Positions 26,063 to 37,990 of a stretch of 64,000 nt of DNA are shown here, in pieces (the first letter of the stretch is position 1; each line of letters opens with the position of its first letter). A program made the translations under genes and the position numbers. Location of the stretch: contig JARHVA010001472.1 of the NCBI GenBank assembly GCA_037957365.1, positions 558,001 to 622,000 of the forward strand. The letters run 5' to 3'. This stretch comes from Torreya grandis (lineage: Eukaryota; Streptophyta; Pinopsida; Cupressales; Taxaceae). Under the pieces are notes generated by a model, which was not told the origin of the DNA, did no database searches, and saw nothing but the letters and a program-made list of their open reading frames with translations.

Positions 26063-28262
26063 GGAAGATGTTGCAAGAGGCACAATAACATCTTTTTAAA
26101 TGATAAAACAGGTCATTAAGAATGAAATAAGATAATGATTGAAGAAGAAGTTCCAAATGATGTTTGGGAAGCCTATAATGATTCCCCCTTGAGGGAGTGG
26201 CTGACATATATTATTGATATATGATCTTCGAAGAAAAGTAAGAATAAGAATGAAATTAACCCATGGGTGAGATTAATCCAATCAAGGTAATGCTTACATG
26301 TATTGATTTAAAAATAAGTACTAATTTGTTCACAAGTGGTTATAATGAGTAATAAAAGTTAAGACACTGATTTACCCAAAGATAGTTATAATTAGTGGTA
26401 AAAACATATGCCCTAATTAGGGATGATGAGTTAAAATAATGATTTTCTCATAGGTATTTATAATCATTAAGATGACCTGGATTGAATAATGATATTTGAT
26501 TGTGCCCCAATAGGGAAAATTGGCAAGCATAACTCAAGGATATAATCTATTACATAGATTAAAGATGAGTAGGTGCAAACATAGATGTGGTGGTCTAATG
26601 ACTAAATAATCCACAAAAAATAGGAACACAAGGATGTGCAAAGTGATGAAAGAGATGATTGGAGGAATAAAGGTGGCCAAGATGACCCAAGATAGTCATG
26701 TATCCAAGCATTGCCTACATAGTCTAATAGACCTTAGGCTAATGTAGTTCACCTATATATGGGAAAAAATGGAATGAGGAATAGAAGAATAAGAATTGAT
26801 CAATGTGAATGATTCAATTATACTTGCCAATGTAGAGATGTTCATCCTTATTAACATTGATATAACTAGAATAGTCAATGGGCTAATTTGATTGAGGGTG
26901 GGAGGATTTACCAAGGTTACCAAGGATAAATTTTTGCAACTCCATTGCTTGTAATATTTATCGAGCTGATTTTTATTGTAGCACATGATGATATGCATCA
27001 TGATATAAAAAACCATGATAACTTAGTTGTAATGTCCATAAGGACTGACACCTAATCTAGTAAATAATTGAAAATAGCACACCAATGATAAAAACTATCA
27101 TGATAATATTGGTGTATGAATATAGATAGACTCAAAAATAATGCACAAGGAGTCACACAATGAAAACATATAGATTGAGACAAAGCATAATACTAAAAAA
27201 AATAAACAAGAAAACAAACAAACAAAAAAAAAAGTAAAAAACACATAAACATCTTGAAATAAAAGTAACAAAAAACATCCTATCATCAACTAAGTTAATA
27301 TCTATGCATGAAGGCTCAATGGAGTGATAAACATGTGGTACCCTCAAGTAAGGATACATGCAAAGGGAAGGTCACACCCCCTATGGTAGTGGAATGGATT
27401 GGAACTAATAATGTATTTTCCCCCATAGGGAGGATCAAGGATGATTGACTAGTTTAAACAAGATAAATGTTTTTGGGTTTTGAAATTTTTGAATATTTTT
27501 AGAATTTTTGGGGTATCTTAACTCATTAGAGATTGAAAATATACCACTCACAAAATGGTGAGATCATTGGCTTAATTTTATTTCAAAATAATGAGAGCAA
27601 ATGGAAAAGAGGAACTAAGCTGACCTTAATGTGAATCAAACATGACCTACATAGTCCCATTAGGACCTCAAGTCATAGTAGTTCTGCTAGCACAAAAGGT
27701 GGGGAGATCCAAGAAAGTCACAACAAGTTATAAATTTTAGTCAAATGAAAAGGAAATTGATAGTAGTAATGGTAAGGTGATGCAAAAATGCATGATAAAA
27801 GGTATTGTTCCTAATTCTCCCATAGGTGGTTATAATTAAAAAAATAATGACATAGGTCTATGCTACTAATTTTCCCATAGGCGATCATAATTAGTAACAC
27901 AAGGTGGGATACTAGTTTGCCCATAGGTGGTTATAATCAGTGGCACTAGTCAAATGTAAAATGAAATAGGCTTTGGTTAGTATTAAAGGTATGGCAGGAT
28001 GATATAGGGTATGGCATAATGAAGATAATAGGATGGAAATTGGATATAATGGTAATAGGGTTTCCCCCAAGGGATAAGGTAAGGACAATGGTAGGGTATG
28101 AAACAACAGTAAGGGGAATTGAAAAATAAAAAGGTAAGGTAAATGTCAAGGCAACGGTATGGTTTTTGGCAAATGGTAAAAGTTTATGTTGTTTTTGTTG
28201 ATGTGGAGATGCACATCCTGATCAACATATGATACAACAAAAATAATCAATCATGTAAATTG
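26063..28262 (-). other. Interior of the 18.1-kb element, no domain recognised
   Basis: Contains several loose repeats of a phrase like CCCATAGGTGGTTATAAT at about 26440, 27825, 27880 and 27920. Minus frames at 26753-27016 and 27912-28149 show no recognisable motif. It would be the 3' untranslated part of the element. Confidence 0.4.
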
Positions 28263-28779
28263 TTAGCTTGCACCCTTTATGAATAGCTGCTCTATCAAGA
28301 ACCTACTACAAATTGGGACTTTAAGAATGTTTTTGTGATATTTGTTGGTCATTAATTCTGTTTCTTTCAAACATTGAGACAAGGTGTATTTATAGCTTTT
28401 GTAAAGGAAAGTGTGGCCAAGAATGGTAAACATGGATAAATATTGGATGATAGATTTGATTTGGTGATGAAAATGTTGATGATAATGTAATGTATAATGG
28501 TTGGGAAATAAATGAATAATTAGATTTTTAGCCACACACATTGTTGTTGATTCTAAATTCAACATAATTTTGGTTGTGGTAGGGCTAAAGACTTCTGAAT
28601 ATGCTCTCGATAGGACCACCAAATTTTTATATTGTTTGGGCCTGAGAATAGATACCATCTTATTATGTTATAGATTGGAATCTATATTGATGTTATATTT
28701 GATAATGTCTTCATCAAGCATTGAATAACTATTGTGCTCAGCTATTGGCAACTCAATGAGGTTTTCATCAATAAAGTTG

Positions 28780-28965
28780 TCTGGATTGTCCCATAGTGCC
28801 TCCAAAAAGGTTTCAATAAGGAACATTGAATTTTTAATTTGATTTTATTCTAGTGCTTCCAAAATAGTTTCATTAGAAGATTCCAAGTGTGAACTTTGAT
28901 TTCCCCCTAGCACCTTCAAAAAATTTCACTAGGAGATTGTTCTTCTTCTACATGAATGTGGTTTT
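28780..28965 (-). repeat. Approx. 60-bp coding repeats, second set
   Basis: Three adjoining units read IFLKVLGGNQ, TILEALE.NQ and TFLEALWDNP at a spacing of about 20 codons. A one-base deletion and one stop interrupt the frame. Confidence 0.5.
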
Positions 28966-30069
28966 GGTCCCCCTGATGTTCTTCAACTAATATGTCTCCA
29001 TGGATGTAGTTTAAAAAGGTATGATTCTATTGGTCCCAATAAATACTTGTGGGAGGTGGAAGGTTAATATAATGGCTAGGTTGGTGTTAATAGCATGTGG
29101 AATGGTAATGGAATGGGAAGAGGTAACAAAATCCTCATAAAAGATACTAGGATAACTTATGTCAAAGCTGAAGTAATCATCCTCAAAAACCATGTAAAGA
29201 TCACAAATGTATTAAAATTAATTTACGATGCATGCATAACCAATATTTTAACAACCAAAAATGTATTATGATTTGAAAGTTGAGTCTGATTTAAGGGACT
29301 TTGAATCTGATATTGAGACTGAAGTTCATTCTGTTTCTAATCCTAAATGTAATGTTGGTTCAATAATAGTACCTAACTTCAATGTTGATTCTTATTCAAT
29401 TGTGAATACTATTACAGTGATGTCTTGTTAAATGTTTGCTATTGGATAAGTAATGGCATAATGGGCTCTTTGAAATAGGCTTAGCTAAGAAGGATTTCAT
29501 AGAGACTAGATTTTGAAAGTGAGACTCCTCAATGATGGGAAAAAGGTCAAGATAAAACTCCATATAGATTATCTTATCAAAGAGAGGCTCTTTAAAAATA
29601 AGATAATGGTTGAGATAATGATTTTCCCAAAGGTGGTTCTAATCATTAATAAGTGACTCAGTAAAGACTGACTTGTTAGAGTGAGACTCCTTAACAATGG
29701 GTAACGGATCAAAAGGTGATTCATCACAAGTTTAATTGTCATAAATATATTTTTTAACAAAAACATCATGGATTTGCTGGTTCTCTTGGCCTTGGTTTAC
29801 AAGTAGTTATAAAATACCAATTTTGAACACATCTTGGTCTTCGAATAATTGGATTTGTTGGAGAGGTACTGATTGGCTCTATTATGGCTTAATGATTGAC
29901 ATTGGTTTTCTAAAGTGGGGGATAGTTTTCAATGGATGAATAATGGTTGATGGTTGGGTAATGGTAGGCTTAACAAAGGCTGGTTGCTAACCTATTATAG
30001 TAATTGTGACCTATCGAGTCATGATTACACAACCTTATTTGGAGAATGAGCTACCATAATGTGAAGGGA

Positions 30070-30590
30070 TTGGAATGGTAATGGTAGGGCATTATGAAGC
30101 TTGGTTTCTATCATAATCAAAGGATTGGCATTGTAATAGTGATGGTAGGGCATTGTGAAGCTTGGTTGCTTACACAAGCCAAAGGATGAGGTCCTAGAAT
30201 GGTAACGTTAGGTTGTGGTGAAGCTTGGTTACGATCATGAGCTAAATGATGAGGTCCTAATATAGTAATGATGGGGCATTCAAAATCATGGTTACTATCA
30301 TGAGCCAAAGGACAAGGTCCTAAAATGGTAATGGTAGGGAATTGTGAAGCTTGGTTGGTCACAAAAGCTAAAGGATTAGGTCCTAAAATGGTAATGATAG
30401 GTCATTGTGAAGTTTGGTTACCTTCACAAGCTAAAGGAAAAGTTCTTGGAATGGTAATGGTAGGGCATTGAAAATCTTGGTTACTCTCACAAGCCAAAGG
30501 GTGAGAGCCTAGAATGATAATCCTTAGATGTTGTAGAGCTTGGTGGCTCACACAATGTAAAAGAGGGTTAATGGTATAGGTAGGGGATCG
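30070..30590 (-). repeat. 60-bp tandem repeat array
   Basis: About nine units of 60 bp, each with versions of GCTTGGTT, CACAAGCCAAAGGATGAGGT, CCTAGAATGGTAATGGTAGG and GCATTGTGAA. The 60-bp period preserves frame, and units differ mostly by substitutions. No unique spacers, so not a CRISPR. Confidence 0.85.
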
Positions 30591-30617
30591 GGTGCCATGA
30601 GTGGTGAAAGGGAAAAC

Positions 30618-31722
30618 TGTTAGGTTGTGGAGCTAAAAGCTTCACTAATGCAAACAGGGGAGGAGGTTGCTGAGTGTCACAATCACCAGCATCAGTCAGG
30701 CCAATCGACGTCGATCAGGGGTAGACAGAAACGCAACCGACATCAGCAGTATTCAGCCCACGTCGATCATCTCCAGGCAGACAAGGACTGACGTCGGTCA
30801 CCTGTGTAGTTCAGAACTGTGAGTGTTATGGATAGTTTGTTAATGAACTGGTTGTTTGCATGTTAAAGGCTAATTTTAGCCTTGGATTTGTGGATCTCAT
30901 TATTGTAATTGGATGTCTAATTATTGTTTGCATGAGATCGATTTAAGAGACTCATGGGCTGTATTGTAATTTATTCTAGTTCGAGTTGAGCTTGGTTAGC
31001 TCCTTTTGAGAGTGAAGAGAGCAAAGGTAGCTCCTAGTTCCATAGGGGTGCCGAGTGTGTATGATCAAGGAGATCTGCGAGATAGCAAGATCTGGTAGAA
31101 GATCCATCGGGGTACTGGTTTGGAGAATCATAAGGACTTGGTGAGGCAAGGACAAGGGTTCTTCAGGGTGTAGAGAGATATACATGGTAAGTAAGATTAG
31201 TTGATCTGTAGGTGTGTGTGTGTAAGGTCAAAGGAGGTCTGTGGGGTAGCAAGATCAAAGGTGACAGCAACATAACAGGGAGCAAGATCAGGTGAGATCT
31301 ACTTGAATTATGATTGTGTACTTGGAGTGCATGGAGTACTCAGTTGTGGAGTGCATGGAGCACTTGTGTACTGGTAGTAGTGATACTGACTGGTGGTACT
31401 GGCAGTAGTGATACTGACTAGTTGGAGGTGAACACCAACTTTGTGTTTGATTTGTGTGTTGGGACCATAAGAGAGAGAGAGTGAGCTCTTGAAGAGATTT
31501 ATTGTTTATGCCCTAGAGGTGTGGGAGCCCTAGAGGTGTGTAAAGAAGAAGACTGTGGCATCTTCTTTGTTGTATTTCCTTTTGGAAGAGTGTTATACAA
31601 TTGGGTATTGTCTCTCATATTCTATGTTATTTTTGAATTCTAGTTACTTGTGCATTCTGATTTAATTCCGCATGTTTAGTTGCTTATACAAAGGTAATCA
31701 ATTGTGCTTTCGGGTCCTAACA
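30618..31722 (+). repeat. 5' LTR of plus Copia copy
   Basis: 1,105 bp. The first 63 bp differ from the 3' LTR at four positions. U3 holds a cluster of GACGTC-type palindromes (30700-30815). GATTTAAG near 30940 corresponds to the TATA box seen in the other LTRs. A duplicated AGTAGTGATACTGACT phrase lies at about 31376-31425. Confidence 0.9.
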
Positions 31723-31724
31723 GT

Positions 31725-31736
31725 TGGTATCAAAGC
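31725..31736 (+). other. Primer-binding site (initiator tRNA-Met type)
   Basis: TGGTATCAAAGC, two bases after the LTR end; one change from the usual TGGTATCAGAGC complementary to plant initiator tRNA-Met. Confidence 0.85.
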
Positions 31737-31812
31737 TAAGGTTGCAGGAAGCAGGTTCATGTTTTGATTACAGGTCACTCTCAGGGGTTTCTGATTGAAT
31801 GGGAGTATAGCA

Positions 31813-32463
31813 ATGGCAAAAGAAAGTAAGCTAAGAATGGAGGAATTGAAAAGCATGAATGGTCAATTACGGTGTTATGGAAAGAAAGAGCAGGTAAAGA
31901 AAAATTGCTAGTTGGTAGAAGATCAACATGAAGGAACTGAAGAAGCAAATGTTGCAGGTGTTGTTGCACAGGATGCTCTGGGATGTTCCTTGGATAAAGT
32001 AGAATCTTGGTTTATAGATTCTATTGCCTCTTTCCATGTAGCCCCAAATAGAGGGGTTGGTGAGCCTTGTCAAAGTATTGGCAAAGGGGAAGTGTGGCTG
32101 AAATTGTAGGCAGCCAACACATGGGTGTTGAAGAAGGTCATGCAGGTCCCAGTCTTGAAGATGCGGCTAATTACTTTAGAAAAGTTGGCTAATGAGAGAT
32201 GCATAGGAACTCTCACAGTGGATGCACTTGAATTAGCAGGTGGTAAGAAAGCAGGTACTCTTTATCTACTTGCTTATATTATTGATTCTTCTTTTGTTGC
32301 AAGGACGTGGCTTTGTAGGCTTGGTCACATGAGCAAGAAAGAGATGCATGTTCTTAAGAGGAAGACAGATGTGTTTGACAAACTTAAGAACTGGAAAGCC
32401 TTAGTGTTTATGGAGGAGATGATGGATAGAGATCAGCGGATGGGGCTGGATACTTCTGAGTAG
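31813..32463 (+). pseudogene. Copia zinc-knuckle remnant, protease and pre-integrase region
   Basis: One frame starts at ATG 31813 and runs to TAG at 32461-32463 with two internal stops (about 31909 and 32107). Early residues CYGKKEQVKKNC are the remains of a CCHC knuckle that lost its second Cys and His. WFIDSIASFHVAP near 32010 is the aspartic protease active site, with DSIA where DSGA is usual. WLCRLGHMSKKEMHVL near 32310 is the pre-integrase H-x-x-L region. Compared with the minus copy it lacks about 18 residues after FHVAPNR. The frame ends without integrase. Not functional. Confidence 0.8.
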
Positions 32464-32535
32464 GGCAGTTTAGATAGGGTTTTGATCCAAAAAGAGCTCA
32501 CAAGTAAAAAGTCATCACTCATAGGTGAACACAAG

Positions 32536-32735
32536 TATCGACGTCGGTCATGGAAAACTGGCATCGAACAGACATTTGCCAACATCAGTCATGTGCAGAC
32601 AGGGAAAGTCGGTGGTGTCAAGTAGGTGGAGACCGACATCAGTAGGATAACTGGCATCGGTGACCTGGATAGTCACATGGAACTGACGTCAGTCAGATGC
32701 AGACTGTGTGGTTACCGAGGTCAGTCACTGGAATG
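32536..32735 (+). promoter_or_regulatory. Internal cluster of GACGTC/TGACGTCA palindromes
   Basis: Variants of GACGTCGGTC occur repeatedly: CGACGTCGGTCA near 32539, ACCGACATCAGT near 32632, TGACGTCAGTCA near 32682, ACCGAGGTCAGTCA near 32714. They resemble plant bZIP sites (ACGT core). The same motifs are clustered in the LTR U3 of this family. Activity is not shown. Confidence 0.45.
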
Positions 32736-32994
32736 GATTTTGGGTAGATAGCAAGCTGTCAAGGAGTCTTAAACACCCATATGGAGGACTGAAAGGGTAA
32801 GTAAGCCTCAAATTTGTTATTCCTCTTCTTTATACTCATTGCTCACTGTAGAGCAGGAAGGATCTAAGAAATAATGGGAGCATGGCATGAACAAGATGCA
32901 AAACCAAATGGGAGATTTGGTAGGGTTGCCAGCCGATATGAAAGCACTGAAAGATGAATGGATACCTTAGTTAAAGAATAGAGAGATTGGACAC

Positions 32995-33660
32995 ATGAGA
33001 TGGAAGGCTAGGTCATATAGTCTTGAGGAAGCTCCAGGACAGTGGTACAAGTTTGACAGGTGGATGACAAAGCATGGCTTTAGTCAATGTCATTATAACT
33101 ACTGTGGTTTCTTTACCAGGTGGGTGATGATTGCAACATCATCCTGTTACTATATGTTGTGTGCTTGCTTGATGCAGGGTTACACATACAGGGTTTTTTC
33201 TGAGCTAAAGGTAAAGTTAGTTCAGAGGTTTGCCATGAAAGATTTGGGAGCAACGAAATTCTTTGGCATGAGAGCCATGGAAGATCACAGGTTGATTTTG
33301 TCTCCAGTGGGAGCTGATGTGAATCAGGTGTTGGCAAGGTTCAATATGCAGGATGCAGAACCAGAGCACACCAAGGGCTGGACAGTTCAGTGTCTGAAAT
33401 CAATGAGGTCTCGTATAGACCTGAGTTTTCCCCAATAGTGGGAGCTGTAAGAGAGTTAAGAGCCAATTTGGGGAAGTGGGTTCTCAGGTATTTGAGAGGG
33501 ACCAATAGCAGGTATACATGCCATGCAGGGTCAGGACTTCACTACATGGGTTTATAGGTTTAGATGTGGCAGGTTACTTGGATGACAGGAGGTGCACTAC
33601 AAGATGTGTGGTGGTTGGTCTTTAAGGTTGAGCTTGAAGAGGGATACAAGCCTGTAAATA
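32995..33660 (+). pseudogene. Copia reverse transcriptase end and RNase H remnant
   Basis: An open stretch of 147 codons (32995-33438) shows SLEEAPGQWYKFDRWM (usual YGLKQAPRQWY region) and FAMKDLGATKFFGMRAM (MKDLG-x-x-K-x-x-LGM motif). Between them, where YVDDM should be, the sequence reads YYMLCACLMQG, so the catalytic Asp pair is gone. Continuing with frameshifts are RYLRGTNSRYTCHA-like and LDDRRCTT-like RNase H pieces to about 33630. It lies just before the polypurine tract. Confidence 0.75.
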
Positions 33661-33704
33661 GATTAGATGGTGTATAGGTACAGGTATAGTGTAGCTATTT
33701 ATCT

Positions 33705-33717
33705 CCAAGTGGGAGAT
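33705..33717 (+). other. Polypurine tract
   Basis: CCAAGTGGGAGAT immediately before the 3' LTR TGTTAGG; identical core in the minus copy. Confidence 0.85.
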
Positions 33718-34825
33718 TGTTAGGTTATGGAGCTAAAATCTTCACTGATGCAAATAGGGGAGGAGGTTGCTGAGTGTCACAGTCATCAGTGTCGATTAGG
33801 CCAACTGACATCGATCAGGGGTAGACAAGAAGGCAACCGACATCGATAGTATTTGGCCAACGTCGGTCATCTCCAGACAGACAGAGATCAACGTCGGTAG
33901 CCTGTGTGGTTCAGAACTGTGAGTGTTATGGATAGTTTGTTAACGAACCAATTGTTTGCATGTTAAAGGCTAATTTTAGCCTTGGAGCTACAAATCTAAT
34001 TATTGTAATTAGATGTCTAATTATTGTTTGCATGAGATCTATTTAAGAGACTCATGGGTTGTATTGTAATTTGTTCTAGTTTGAGTTGAGCTTGGTTAGC
34101 TCCTTCTGAGAGTGAAGAAAGCAAAGGTAGCTCCTCCTAGTTCCACAGGGGTGCTGAGTGTGAATGATTAAGGAGGTCTGTGGGATAGCAAGATCTGGTA
34201 GAAGATCCATCGGGGTACTGGTTTGGAGAATCATAAGGACTTGGTGAGGCAAGGACAAGGGTTCTTCAGGGTGTAGAGAGATCTACATGGTAAGTAAGAT
34301 CAGTTGATCTGCAGGTGTGTGTGTGTGCAAAGTCAAAGGAGGTCTACGGGGTAGCAAGATCAAAGGTGATAGAAACATAATAGGGAGCAAGATCAGGTGA
34401 GATATACTTAAAGTATGATTGTGTACTTGGAGTGCATGGAGTACTCAGTTGTGGAGTGCATGGAGCACTTGTGTACTGGCAGTAGTGATATTGACTGGTG
34501 GTACTGATAGTAGTGATACTGACTGGTTGGAGGTGAACACCAACTTTGTGTTTGAGTTGTGTGTTGGGACCGTAAGAGAGAGAGTGAGCTCTTAAAGAGA
34601 TTTACTATTTATGCCCTAGAGGTGTGGGAGCCCTAGAGGTGTGTAAGAAAGAAGACTGTGACATCTCTTTGTTGTATTTCCTTTTGGAAGAGTGTTAATA
34701 CAATTGGGTATTGTCTCTCATATTCTGTGTTATTTTTGAATTCTAGTTAGTTGTGCATTCTGGTTTAATTCTGCATGTTTAGTTGCTTATACAAAGGTAA
34801 TCAATTGTGTTTCCGGGTCCTAACA
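33718..34825 (+). repeat. 3' LTR of plus Copia copy
   Basis: 1,108 bp, TGTTAGG...CCTAACA. TATTTAAG at about 34048 is the likely TATA box. The GACGTC-type cluster is at 33805-33905. Confidence 0.9.
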
Positions 34826-34830
34826 AAAAC

Positions 34831-36117
34831 ATCATATATTAACCAACTTGAAGAAGGTATCACCACATGCTGATCTTGAGGATCTTGGTTTTGTTCCCCA
34901 TATTGAGTATTATAAGGAAGATAAGTATTTGTATCACAAACCACTTATTCACCATAAGGGTCTTGATCAAAGTCAATTTGTATGACCACCACATCATAAC
35001 TTAGATTATAAATGGCTCCATTATGAGTGTAATGAGACATATCCAAATTAATGATGAATGTTTCAAAAAAGGCCTAGAGTTATGAAAGATCTAAAAAATA
35101 ATGTCTAAAGGACAAATGGTCCAAACATAGTCTAACTTGGTTGAAGGGTAGAGCTACATCTCCAAAATGGTTAGTGCTAAAACATGGTATGAAATAATCT
35201 AACATTAAATGTATTACACAAAAAGGTTAAGTGGTTGAATAAAACTGAAATGTCAAACTCTAGGTACAAAGTGTGCTAAACAAGTCTAATCTAAGAAAAC
35301 AAAAAGTTTCTAGGTATTTTGGAAAAGGCACAAAAGATAGGCTCAAAATAGACATGTGCGAGGTCTTTTGAAAAAGGCACAAAAGCTATACTTTAATCAA
35401 AACAAGGTATGAGATTTAATCTAACAAATCAGAAACACTTTGGCATAAACTAGGCATTCATATTTAAACATGAACTTAGTCAATTCATATAAGACATGAA
35501 ACCCTAGGCACATAAACTATAGGCTATTTCCCCCAAATCTAGGCACAAACAATAATTTTTAAATTGAACAAAGAATTAACCTAAGTTACACAAACCAAAA
35601 GAGAAAGATCAATGTCTAAGCTAAAATGACATAAGGTGTAGGTAGAAATCAATCAATGTTTGGATTTAAAATTGTCAAGGCTAATTTCAAACTCAACTTA
35701 GTAAAACTAGGCTTCTTTAAACAAATAACAAACTAGATAAGAATGGATAGTATAACGGTACTAGTCAAAGATCTTAAAAGGTACATGCAACTTGGGTTTT
35801 GAAAATGAGAATTTGACACAAGACAAACAAGTCTTTGAAATAATTAGAGAAATGTAATGATACTATCATGATCTAAAGATGTGATTAATGGTTTGTTTCA
35901 AGACTCAAAGGCAGAAAAGTTGGAAATAATTGGGCAACGTAATGTTACCCTTGTCAACCAAGTGACACACACACAACAAAGTTTATACAAAGACTAAGGC
36001 AAAGGTATGGTGTCAAATGGACAATGCAACACCTCCCCAAATAAAAGAGTGATATATAAACCTAATTAATTTTGACACAAAAAGACAAACAAATAGTTTT
36101 ATACTCAAAATCATACA
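34831..36117 (-). other. 18.1-kb element interior between nested Copia copies
   Basis: At its left end (34831-35040, minus) lies the N-terminal part of the unrecognised repeat protein, starting with ATG at 35038-35040 (MSHYTHNGAIYNLSYDVVV) with one stop. The reading continues across the Copia insertion into the 60-bp repeats. The remainder, 35041-36117, shows no domain and may be leader. Confidence 0.4.
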
Positions 36118-36122
36118 AGAAA

Positions 36123-37231
36123 TGTCAGGAATCTAGAACATAAAGCTCTGATACCTCCTATTAGGACCTAGAAGCACAATTGATTACCATGTACAAGCAA
36201 CTAAATGCGAAATTTAACCAAAAGTAACAAGTAACTAGAATTCAAAAATAATACAGAATATGAGAGACAATACCCAATTGTATTAATACTCTTCCAGAAA
36301 GAAATTACAATGAAGAGATGCCACACTCTTCCACACCTTACAGGCTTCCCACACCAAGTGTACAGTAATTCACCTTCAAGAGTTCACTCTCTCAATTACG
36401 GTCCCAACACACAACTCAAACACAGAGTTGGTGTTCACCTCCAACCAGTTAGTATCACTACTACCAATACACAAGTACTCCACGTACTCCATGACCGAGT
36501 ACACACTGTACTCCAAGTAGATATCCCCTGATCTTGCTACCTATTGTGTTTTTGATCTCTCTGATCTTGCTGCCACTTGCAGATCAACTTGGTTTTACAA
36601 CACCTGCAAACTTAGACCATGCACACACACACACACCTGCAAATCAATGATCTTACTTACACATGTAAATCTCTCTACACCTTGAAGAACCCTTATCCTT
36701 GCCTCACCAAGTCCTTATGATTCTCCAAACCAGTACCCCAGTGGATCTTCTACCAGATCTTGCTATCCCACAGATCTACCTGATCATACACACTCGACAC
36801 CCCTGTGGAACTAAGAGGATCTACCCTTGCTCTCTTCACACTGAAGGAGCTAACCAAGCTCTCTCAAACTAGCACACTTTACAATACAACCCATGAGTCT
36901 TTTATATAGATCTCATGCAAATAATAATTAGACATCCAATTACAATAATTAGATCCACAACTCCAAGACTAAAATTAGCCTTTAACATGCAAACAACTGG
37001 TTCGTTAACAAACTATTCATGAAACTGATAGTTTCAGAATTGCACAAGTGACTGACGTTGGTCCCTGTCTGCTTGGAGATGACCAACATTAGCCGATCCT
37101 GACCGATATCGGCAGACCTATGCTCTAAATATGATCGACGTCAGTTGACCTGACTGATTTTTGTTGCTCTGTACCTCAAAAACCTCCTCCTGTTTGCATC
37201 TTGGTGAAGCTTTTAGCTCCACAACCTAACA
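36123..37231 (-). repeat. 3' LTR of minus Copia copy, extended form
   Basis: 1,109 bp. In element sense it starts TGTTAGG and ends CTGACA. The last 36 bp (36123-36158) contain GCTCTGATACC (minus: GGTATCAGAGC), a fossil primer-binding site. An open 73-codon plus frame at 36310-36531 is LTR sequence and not a gene. TATA box at 36901-36908. Confidence 0.9.
36901..36908 (-). promoter_or_regulatory. LTR TATA box
   Basis: Minus strand TATATAAA within GATCTATATAAAAGACTC; the aligned positions in the other LTRs read TATATAAT (about 40072-40079), TATTTAAG and GATTTAAG. Confidence 0.5.
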
Positions 37232-37245
37232 ATCTCCCACTTGGA
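37232..37245 (-). other. Polypurine tract
   Basis: Minus strand TCCAAGTGGGAGAT directly before the 3' LTR start. Confidence 0.85.
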
Positions 37246-37318
37246 GATAAACAACTACACCTATACCTGTACCTATACATCGTCTAATCTATTTCTTGGC
37301 TTGTATCCCTCTTCAAGA

Positions 37319-37990
37319 TCAATCCTGAAGACCAACCACCAAAAATCTTGTGGTGTACCTCCTGTCATCCAAGTAACTTGCCACATTCGCATCTACAAAC
37401 CCATGTAGTAAATAACTTGACCCTGCATAGCATGTATACCTACTGCTGGTCCCTCTCAGATACTTGAGAATCCACTGAACTACCCTCCAGTGCTTCTTTC
37501 TCGAATTGGCTCCAAACTTGCTGATAGCTCCCACTGTGTGGGCAACCTCAGGTCCAGTACGCATGTACTTAACCTCATCATGTGAATCAAGACACTATTC
37601 ATAGAACTATCCAACCCATCGGCATGCTAACTAGTTTCACACAATCATTTAGAGACAAAATCAACCTGTGATCTTTCATGTCTCTAGAAACACACTTATG
37701 CCAAAGAATTTCACTCCTCCAAATTCTTCATGACACACCTCTAAACTAACTTTACCTTTAGCTCAAAAAAACCCTGTATGTGTAACCCTGCATCAAGTAA
37801 ACACACAACATACAGTAATAAGATGATGTTGCAATCATCACCCACTTGGTAAAGAAACTACAATGGTTACAATGACATTGACTAAAGCCATGCTTTGTCA
37901 TCCACTTGTCAAACCTGTGCCACTATCTTGGAGCTTCCTCAAGACCATATGACCTGGCCTTCCATCTCATGTGTCCATTCTCTCTATTCT
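37319..37990 (-). pseudogene. Copia reverse transcriptase end and RNase H remnant
   Basis: An 81-codon open stretch (37319-37564) has EVAHTVGAISKF, HWRVVQWILKYLRGTS and HGFVDANVASYLDDRR, the Copia RNase H signature with the D-A-x-x-A-x-x-x-D/N arrangement. Upstream on the minus strand (37700-37990) are broken reverse transcriptase pieces equivalent to 32995-33290 of the plus copy. The catalytic YVDD is not visible here either. Confidence 0.75.

Larger units (their letters stand above)
28263..30612 (-). pseudogene. Unrecognised tandem-repeat protein frame, C-terminal part
   Basis: Minus-strand reading, with a few frameshifts and stops, stays open over most of this stretch. From N to C: about nine 20-residue repeats of the type NQASQCPTITILGPHPLAHD (30070-30590), an acidic middle, a second set of roughly 20-residue repeats of the type ETFLEALWDNPD (28780-28965), and a 131-codon open segment (28263-28658) beginning MVSILRPKQYKN. 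The N-terminal part lies at 34831-35040, separated by the nested Copia element. I recognise no family. It sits where gag would be expected, so a highly diverged structural protein is possible, but nothing shows it. Confidence 0.4.
30618..34825 (+). mobile_element. Non-autonomous Copia element, plus copy, 4,208 bp
   Basis: LTRs 30618-31722 and 33718-34825, both TGTTAGG...CCTAACA. AAAAC at 30613-30617 and 34826-34830 is a perfect target-site duplication. PBS and polypurine tract are in place. The interior is only 1,995 bp: gag is reduced to a zinc-knuckle remnant, followed by protease and pre-integrase segments, a motif-rich spacer, then the end of reverse transcriptase and RNase H. Integrase is absent. 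It interrupts the repeat-protein frame of the 18.1-kb element. The minus copy at 36123-40330 has the same organisation. Confidence 0.9.

Noticed and set aside
30070..30590. Regularly spaced repeat array considered as CRISPR
   Set aside because: Units are directly adjoining 60-bp repeats without unique spacers, in a plant retroelement context.
32995..33438. Active Copia reverse transcriptase
   Set aside because: The YVDD catalytic motif is replaced, upstream reverse transcriptase and integrase are missing, and the interior is only 2 kb.
36310..36531. 73-codon plus frames at 36310-36531 and 39517-39738 with near-identical translations
   Set aside because: They are the same place in the two LTRs of the minus Copia copy, antisense to the element; conservation follows from LTR identity.
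36159..37231. LTR end of the minus Copia placed at TATTAGG (36159)
   Set aside because: The target-site duplication AGAAA lies at 36118-36122, next to TGTCAGG, and the 36-bp extension is also in the other LTR.
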